Origin: Bacteroidia bacterium
Lineage (GTDB): Bacteria; Bacteroidota; Bacteroidia; Bacteroidales; Azobacteroidaceae
Direction: 5' to 3'
Assembly: GCA_025996865.1 (NCBI GenBank)
Contig: BNTV01000143.1
Location: forward strand, 1 to 11,319
DNA: 11,319 bases
Part shown: piece by piece, positions 7,099 to 11,319 of the stretch
Layout of the letters: each line of letters begins with the position of its first letter
Numbering within the stretch: position 1 is the first letter of the stretch
Position numbers and translations under genes: made by a program
Notes under the pieces: generated by a model
The model's input: the letters and a program-made list of their open reading frames with translations, nothing else
Database searches by the model: none
What the model was told of the DNA's origin: nothing

Positions 7099-7153
7099 AA
7101 CAAAATATTCCGAAAAACCAAAATATTATTCATAAAAAACACTAAAATTCCCC

Positions 7154-7169
7154 TCCGATTTTGATCGGA
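7154..7169. repeat. Small perfect stem-loop
   Basis: TCCGAT and ATCGGA form a 6-bp stem around a TTTG loop. No T-run follows on either strand, so terminator function is doubtful. Confidence 0.4.
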
Positions 7170-7238
7170 AAGCATCATTGGTTTATTATTTATTGGATTA
7201 AAACCGGACATTTTTAACGTTCATTTTCATTTTGTTTG

Positions 7239-7268
7239 CAAAATTAGCTATTTTTTTGACAATCCAAA
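7239..7268 (-). promoter_or_regulatory. Minus-strand promoter-like site
   Basis: On the minus strand TTTG (7268-7265) is followed after 18 bases by TAATTTTG (7246-7239), a near-ideal Bacteroidota -33/-7 pair. Transcription would start near 7232 and run through the TG tract and the 22-bp repeats towards the HU-like gene. It is the best promoter candidate upstream of that gene, although the leader would then be about 460 bases long. Confidence 0.5.
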
Positions 7269-7315
7269 ATATTTAAGGTATTATTTTTTTAAAGAAAAGA
7301 AACCAATAATAAAAG

Positions 7316-7445
7316 GAGGCTGTCTGAAAACCCCCGCTTCGTCATTGCGAACCATAGGCGAAGCAATCCGGAATGTTGATTATCAATGGATTGCTTCGGG
7401 CTACGCCCTCGCAATGACGGGCACAAATCTTTTTCAGACAGCCTC
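7316..7445. repeat. 130-bp nested inverted-repeat (MITE/REP-like) element
   Basis: Perfect 15-bp terminal inverted repeats: GAGGCTGTCTGAAAA at 7316-7330 and its complement at 7431-7445. Inside are two more nested pairs: CGTCATTGCGA (7340-7350) with TCGCAATGACG (7409-7419), and CGAAGCAATCC (7359-7369) with GGATTGCTTCG (7388-7398). The whole element can fold into one long hairpin. It begins 10 bases after the amtB stop, so it may also end the amtB transcript. The inner core is shared with the repeat at 9586. No gene is inside, and no target duplication is evident by eye. Confidence 0.85.
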
Positions 7446-7455
7446 TTAAAAAATA

Positions 7456-8781
7456 TTATTCATTTTCTCCGTAAGCGATTTCCCCGTGCTGAGAAATGTC
7501 AAGACCAAGTTCTTCCTGGTGAGTTGTAACACGAAGTCCGACTGTTTTATCGACAACTTTGAACAGAATAAAAGTCATCACCGCGCTGAAAACAATAGCG
7601 ACTATATTCACGATCGCCTGTACACCCAATTGATGCCAGTCTCCATACAAAGCGCCTTGTTGTCCGCCTTCACCGGTTATAAACTGTGTGGCGAAAACAC
7701 CGGTCAGAAGAGCGCCGACAAAACCGCCTACCCCGTGAACGCCAAAAGCATCCAGCGAATCGTCGTATTTCATTTTGGGTTTGACATACGCTACAAAAGT
7801 GTAACATATAATGGCGGAAAACAATCCGACGAATAACGAACCCATGGCATCCACCGTTCCGGCAGCCGGTGTGATGGCGACCAAACCGGCGACTGCCCCG
7901 GTACAAATACCGATTACAGTCGGTTTCTTATTGATAATCCATTCCAAAGTCATCCAGGTAGCGGCAGCTACGGAAGTTGCCAGATGGGTTACCAGGAAAG
8001 CATTGGCGGCAAGTCCGTCCGCCCCCAGTCCGCTGCCGGCATTAAACCCGAACCAGCCTAACCATAACAACGCAGTACCAAGTACTACAAAAGGAATATT
8101 GTGAGGAATCATCATTGAAGAGCCGTACCCTTTGCGTCTGCCCAGCATGACAGCCATTACCAACGCAGAAATACCGGCATTAATATGTACAACCGTACCG
8201 CCGGCAAAGTCGATAGCGCCCATTCTCTGCATCCAGCCGCCACCCCAAACCCAGTGAGCCATAGGGTTATAAACGAGAATCGCCCACAAGACGGAGAACA
8301 GCAGAAAGCCCGAAAATTTAATTCTTTCGGCAAAAGCGCCCACAATCAACGCAGGAGTAATCACCGCAAATTTACATTGAAACAAAGCAAACAGTACTTC
8401 GGGAATATTTCCGCTCGTAAGTGCATCCTTATCAATACCGTAAAGGAAAAATTTGTCCAGTCCGCCGACAATTTCACCGAGCCAGCCGCCTTGAAAACCG
8501 GTACCGAAAACGGCGGTATATCCATAAACAATCCACTCTATGGTTATGACGGCCGTCAATACCACACACTGCATCATCACACTCAATACGTTTTTACGGC
8601 GAACCATACCCCCATAAAAAAATGCCAATCCCGGGATGGTCATCAACATAACCAACATGGTAGCAGCTAAAATCCAAGCTGTATTTCCCGAATCCAATGT
8701 TGGAACATCTTCTGTTTGTGCAAATAAAACTTGACTAAACAACAAAAGCCCGCCTATTATAAAATATTTTATTTTTTTCAT
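7456..8781 (-). CDS. amtB: Ammonium transporter (Amt/AmtB family)
   Basis: A 441-residue inner-membrane channel that moves ammonium/ammonia into the cell, normally as a trimer. An N-terminal signal peptide (residues 1-21, cut after LFA) precedes the family body, as is common for Amt proteins. Family features are in order: FFYGGMVRRKNVLS near 54-67; D191 in DFAGGTVVH with H199, the first pore histidine; WFGFNAGSG at 243-251; and H349 in FGVHGVGGF, the second pore histidine. About eleven hydrophobic helices follow the signal peptide. The C-terminal tail (HQEELGLDISQHGEIAYGEN) matches the conserved cytosolic segment that docks P-II. The gene lies 49 bases after the P-II gene on the same strand, the standard pairing in which P-II blocks the channel when nitrogen is plentiful. 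Length and residues look intact. Confidence 0.97.
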   Translation of the reverse strand: MKKIKYFIIGGLLLFSQVLFAQTEDVPTLDSGNTAWILAATMLVMLMTIPGLAFFYGGMVRRKNVLSVMMQCVVLTAVITIEWIVYGYTAVFGTGFQGGWLGEIVGGLDKFFLYGIDKDALTSGNIPEVLFALFQCKFAVITPALIVGAFAERIKFSGFLLFSVLWAILVYNPMAHWVWGGGWMQRMGAIDFAGGTVVHINAGISALVMAVMLGRRKGYGSSMMIPHNIPFVVLGTALLWLGWFGFNAGSGLGADGLAANAFLVTHLATSVAAATWMTLEWIINKKPTVIGICTGAVAGLVAITPAAGTVDAMGSLFVGLFSAIICYTFVAYVKPKMKYDDSLDAFGVHGVGGFVGALLTGVFATQFITGEGGQQGALYGDWHQLGVQAIVNIVAIVFSAVMTFILFKVVDKTVGLRVTTHQEELGLDISQHGEIAYGENE

Positions 8782-8807
8782 TTTATGCCTGTTTTTAATA
8801 ACAAATT

Positions 8808-8832
8808 AATTCTCAATTCTCAATTCTCAATT
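8808..8832. repeat. 7-bp tandem repeat (AATTCTC, 3.6 copies) between P-II and amtB genes
   Basis: Three full AATTCTC units plus AATT, uninterrupted. The array overlaps the P-II stop codon and ends 27 bases before the amtB start. A change in copy number would alter the spacing between the two coding regions, not the coding content. Confidence 0.85.
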
Positions 8833-9175
8833 ACTTATTATATAGCGATTCATCCCCATGGTCACCCGTCCGGATACGAATGGATTGTTCGACGGTGGAA
8901 ACAAATATTCTTCCGTCACCGCTTTCGCCGGTATAAGCCGCTTTGAGAATCACGTCAATGGATTTTTGTACATTCACATCTCTCACTACGAATGAAATAT
9001 ACACCCGGTCAATCGCATTGATGTCGTAGGCTATTCCCCTGAATATCAGCCCTTGCTTTGCATCACCCTGTCCTTTCACATCCCACCACGACAGAAAATC
9101 AATGTCGGCGTCGTGCAATGCCTGCCGGACTTCCGTAAATTTAGATTTTCGAATAATAGCTTCAATCTTTTTCAT
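8831..9175 (-). CDS. glnK: Nitrogen regulatory protein P-II (GlnK/GlnB family)
   Basis: A 114-residue signalling protein, normally a trimer, that senses ATP/ADP and 2-oxoglutarate. Here it probably controls the AmtB channel encoded just downstream. The N-terminus MKKIEAIIRKSKFTEVRQAL is typical of the family. TGESGDGRIFV at 82-92 is the B-loop nucleotide site, and IRIRTG at 99-104 lies near the C-loop. The T-loop reads GQGDAKQGLIFRGIAY (35-50). Y50 aligns with E. coli Tyr51, the uridylylation site. Tyr46 is replaced by Phe, one residue is missing, and the position of the 2-oxoglutarate ligand Gln39 appears to be Ala. This loop type fits the Bacteroidota P-II group as I recall it. The linkage to amtB favours the name glnK over glnB. 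Confidence 0.95.
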   Translation of the reverse strand: MKKIEAIIRKSKFTEVRQALHDADIDFLSWWDVKGQGDAKQGLIFRGIAYDINAIDRVYISFVVRDVNVQKSIDVILKAAYTGESGDGRIFVSTVEQSIRIRTGDHGDESLYNK

Positions 9176-9312
9176 ACCTAAAACTAATTTAATTGTTGAT
9201 AATAACTTTTTTGCCTATAAATAAATTAATATAATGACTATATTTTTTTGATTTTTGCGTTATTTTGTAAAATAAAAATACAAAATGGTTTACGTTTAGA
9301 TTTTTTACGCTG

Positions 9313-9341
9313 CAAAAGTATGTTATTTTGTTTAAACAAAA
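9313..9341 (-). promoter_or_regulatory. Probable glnK-amtB promoter overlapping a 16-bp palindrome
   Basis: On the minus strand TACTTTTG (9320-9313) matches the -7 consensus, and TTTG (9340-9337) lies 16 bases upstream, slightly short for the usual -33 spacing. A perfect 16-bp palindrome, TTTTGTTTAAACAAAA (9326-9341), covers the -33 element and could be an operator. The predicted leader to the P-II start is about 130 bases. Confidence 0.45.
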
Positions 9342-9585
9342 AAATATTTAAATGCTTTTTTTCCTGAGAAACAGCTATTATATTATCAAACAGACAAATA
9401 AAAATTTAATTGTACAATAAAATGATAGTTTATTTTTAAAATAACAAACAAAATAATGCAAAAATTTGCGTAATTAAAATAAATGCATCTTAATTTATAG
9501 TTACTACCCAACCCCTAAAAAAACGGCACCAAGCATAGAATTACACATAACTACTCAGGTCAGTTAAATAATAATTTACACTCTT
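9342..9585. other. AT-rich spacer, no gene seen
   Basis: Very AT-rich, with no open frame that looks coding. GCAAA-AA-TTTGC near 9458-9469 is a short inverted repeat that could be a protein-binding site. Otherwise I see only A/T-biased low-complexity sequence. Confidence 0.4.
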
Positions 9586-9665
9586 CGTCATTGCGAGCGA
9601 AGCGAAGCAATCCGGAAGGTGTTTAACGGCTTAGCAGGAGATTCCTCCCGTTGGTTACAATGACG
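9586..9665. repeat. REP-like palindromic repeat next to the IS110 element
   Basis: It starts CGTCATTGCGAGCGAAGCG, continues with AAGCAATCCGG and ends ACAATGACG. CGTCATTG (9586-9593) pairs with CAATGACG (9658-9665). The left arm nearly matches the core of the element at 7340-7369, so both belong to one dispersed repeat family, but this copy lacks the GAGGCTGTCTGAAAA ends. It stops 21 bases before the transposase stop codon. Similar CGTCATTGCGAGCGAAG palindromes occur in many bacterial genomes. Confidence 0.75.
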
Positions 9666-9686
9666 TACTTCATAATCCGCTCATAT

Positions 9687-11048
9687 TCAAGCGACTTTTT
9701 GGACAGTATATCCTAATCTATGTGCTGTTTTTTTGAAGCGGGCAATCTCTCTTTCCTGTCGTTTTTGTTCTTGCTCTATTGCTTTATTTTTATCGTATGG
9801 ATGATGATTCTTGACTAAAACATAAAATAAGACAGCCAATTTACGGGCAACTGCTTTATTGGCTGTCTTTGCTCCTTTTTTGACCGATAGTCTTCGATAT
9901 AATACGCCCAAGTAATTTTTACTTCCCGCCATGGTTCGTGCCGCTAAACGAAAGGCTTGGGTTGCTGGATTAGATGTTTTACTTCTGTCGTGTCCCAACT
10001 GCTTACCACCACTTATCTTTTTTCGGGGACTCAATTTCAGATAACTGACAAAATGCTGTTCTGTCGGCCATTTACTCATATCTGTACCGGTTACACTGAT
10101 TATATCCAACAACATTTTTTCATCAAATCCATCCACTTGAGTTAAATCGGTTCCTATTATCCGTTTCAGCTGACTTTTTACATCAATGCCATATTGATTT
10201 TTACGTACATATTTGATGCCTTGTTTTTTCTTTTGGGAAGATACTTCCGCTTCTTCATTACTATAAAAGTCCGGCATTTTTTTTAACACTCCCTCTATTA
10301 ACAGTTCGTATTTTCTCATTTGATTGACAAAAAAATCATATTCTTCCAGCTTCATTTTCAAAAGGGTAACAAATTGTTCTTTATAAATTCCATTTAATGA
10401 ATCCAACAGCTCTTCCCTGCCGGCTTTGAATTTATCCACATCAATATGACTGAGTAATTCTTCCGGATCGCTTATGCCACAGGCTATGGCTCTTAGCAGT
10501 TTCATACCTCCTACTCCTTCTATATCACTGATTAAATGCTGAAATTTTATATTCATCAGCGTTAAAAGACGGTGCATCCGGTTTAAGGTATCACTTTTTT
10601 GGACTTGTATCACACCCCGTTCATGAATATAATGGCGCAGTTCACGGTATAAATCCGATGCAATGTGCGAGTGACGCAAAATACCACAGGAATGATACTG
10701 ATGGATCCAGATACAATCATTAATATCGGTTTTTTGATTGGCGGAGTTCTTGTAATGACTGGGATTGATTAGCGTTACTTCTATCCCCGACTCTTCCAAT
10801 AAATCATATAAACTCATCCAATAAACACCGGTTGCCTCCATGGCAACATCTGTGATGCCTTGCTCTTTCAAGAGGGCTACCAAGGCTTTCAAGTCTTTAG
10901 TAAATCCGTTTGTTTCGTACAAACACTGATTCCCGGAAGTATCTGTAAATGAAACGGTCATTAGCATACTTCCTACATCTATTCCGGCTACATGAAAATT
11001 TATTACCGGAATACCTGTCAATAAGCCCATTTTCTGAATTTTTTCCAT
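9687..11048 (-). CDS. IS110-family DEDD transposase
   Basis: A 453-residue transposase/recombinase of full family length. The N-terminal RuvC-like domain shows D24 in GIDVGS, E71 in MEATG, and D108 and D111 in KTDINDC, giving the DEDD set. A helical middle region follows (about 130-290). The C-terminal Tnp20 domain (about 295-400) has the LKLSPRKKISGGKQLG segment, in which S346 of the SGG motif is the likely catalytic serine. IS110 enzymes move a circular intermediate and are guided by a bridge RNA encoded in the element's own non-coding end. The ATG at 11048 has AAGGA 7 bases upstream. No frameshift or stop breaks the frame, so the element may still be active. Confidence 0.96.
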   Translation of the reverse strand: MEKIQKMGLLTGIPVINFHVAGIDVGSMLMTVSFTDTSGNQCLYETNGFTKDLKALVALLKEQGITDVAMEATGVYWMSLYDLLEESGIEVTLINPSHYKNSANQKTDINDCIWIHQYHSCGILRHSHIASDLYRELRHYIHERGVIQVQKSDTLNRMHRLLTLMNIKFQHLISDIEGVGGMKLLRAIACGISDPEELLSHIDVDKFKAGREELLDSLNGIYKEQFVTLLKMKLEEYDFFVNQMRKYELLIEGVLKKMPDFYSNEEAEVSSQKKKQGIKYVRKNQYGIDVKSQLKRIIGTDLTQVDGFDEKMLLDIISVTGTDMSKWPTEQHFVSYLKLSPRKKISGGKQLGHDRSKTSNPATQAFRLAARTMAGSKNYLGVLYRRLSVKKGAKTANKAVARKLAVLFYVLVKNHHPYDKNKAIEQEQKRQEREIARFKKTAHRLGYTVQKVA

Positions 11049-11072
11049 AACTTTGTCCTTTATTATTTACAA

Positions 11073-11249
11073 AGTGTGGCAAACTCTACTGCTTCTTAAA
11101 AAAGGATGCAAGCTTACAAGGATGGTAGCATGGTTCGTGAGAACTCTGACTCCGATAATCTTTTTTGCTTCAAGCGGTAGTCCCAATCTCGGAAACGGAC
11201 TTTGATGTTCCAACCGATTGGACGGGGTGTGTAGTTTGCCACACTCTTT
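11073..11249 (-). ncRNA. Candidate bridge RNA / structured leader of the IS110 element
   Basis: AGTGTGGCAAACT on the minus strand at 11245-11233 is exactly complementary to AGTTTGCCACACT at 11085-11073, so a 13-bp stem can close a leader of about 175 bases. Inside are small stem-loops such as CCAATCGGTTGG and GTTCTCACGAAC. A -7-like box lies just upstream (11256-11263), which would place the RNA start next to the first arm. Position and size fit the upstream bridge RNA of IS110-group elements. The 63-codon open frame across this stretch (11258-11067) has no recognisable domain and is probably fortuitous. Target and donor loops are not assigned. Confidence 0.5.
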
Positions 11250-11255
11250 CAACCG

Positions 11256-11263
11256 CAAAGATA
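11256..11263 (-). promoter_or_regulatory. -7-like box upstream of the IS110 leader
   Basis: On the minus strand this reads TATCTTTG, a match to TAnnTTTG, placing a start near 11249. No TTTG lies at the -33 distance in this arrangement. In IS110 elements the full promoter may only form when the ends join in the circular intermediate. Confidence 0.4.
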
Positions 11264-11298
11264 CGTCATTATCCTTTTTTCCCAGCGTTAGTGGGGTG

Positions 11299-11319
11299 GA
11301 GTCTCGGAATGACGGCGCG
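11299..11319. repeat. Fragment of a REP-like repeat at the window edge
   Basis: GAGTCTCGGAATGACGG resembles one arm of CGTCATTCCGAGA-type palindromes. It is cut by the window end, so pairing with a second arm cannot be checked. Confidence 0.4.

Larger units (their letters stand above)
9666..11307 (-). mobile_element. IS110-family insertion sequence (ends approximate)
   Basis: An intact DEDD transposase gene plus a non-coding leader upstream, the usual IS110 layout. Ends are not certain, because this family often lacks terminal inverted repeats. I bound it by AATGACG, which occurs in the same orientation on both sides (9659-9665 and 11308-11314) within REP-like sequence. AATGACGTA at 9659-9667 also has an inverted match (TACGTCATT) at 11262-11270, so the real upstream end could lie nearer 11270. 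Confidence 0.5.

Noticed and set aside
7316..7445. Possible tRNA or other folded RNA gene
   Set aside because: The nested perfect inverted repeats form a single long hairpin rather than a cloverleaf, and the core recurs at 9586, which fits a dispersed repeat.
8185..8670. 161-codon plus-strand frame opposite amtB
   Set aside because: It is antisense to an intact, unmistakable ammonium transporter, and the composition is that of a shadow frame.
11067..11258. 63-codon minus-strand frame upstream of the transposase
   Set aside because: It spans almost exactly the inverted-repeat-closed leader. The position fits the non-coding end of an IS110 element better, and the peptide shows no domain.

Overview
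The window looks like a chromosomal segment of a Bacteroidota bacterium, probably order Bacteroidales. It is AT-rich, its promoter-like motifs fit the TAnnTTTG -7 consensus of that phylum, the P-II protein has the phylum's T-loop type, and it carries an HU-HIG-type DNA-binding protein. All convincing genes lie on the minus strand, so transcription runs from high to low coordinates.

Right part (9586-11319): an intact IS110-family transposase with a short, structured leader upstream. A 13-bp inverted repeat closes this leader, and it is a candidate bridge RNA. REP-like palindromes containing CGTCATTG-type motifs lie on both sides. Middle (7456-9340): a two-gene nitrogen unit, P-II (glnK) followed by the ammonium channel amtB, with a promoter-like site overlapping a 16-bp palindrome. 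Between amtB and the HU-like gene is a repeat-dense spacer (6771-7455). It holds a 130-bp hairpin (MITE-like) element, a 41-nt TG microsatellite flanked by convergent promoter-like sites, and a block of 22-bp tandem repeats. The HU-like gene (6393-6770) ends at a smaller hairpin that shares its outer arms with the 130-bp element.

Left part (123-6128): the most interesting region, six tightly packed genes, some overlapping. In transcription order they encode: a four-helix membrane protein with a large helical periplasmic domain; a soluble P-loop GTPase-like protein; a single-span protein with an unrecognised cytosolic N-terminal domain, a periplasmic Ig-like domain and a LysM domain; a lipoprotein with a C-terminal LysM domain; a DUF805 membrane protein; and a membrane-anchored von Willebrand factor A protein with an intact MIDAS. 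Read together they suggest a trans-envelope machine: a nucleotide-driven switch in the cytoplasm, membrane and periplasmic transmitters, and two peptidoglycan-binding modules, one at each membrane. I do not recognise the set as a named system; defence, envelope stress or surface assembly are all possible. Just downstream, at the window edge, is the start of a zinc-ribbon transposase gene, so mobile DNA is present at both ends of the window.
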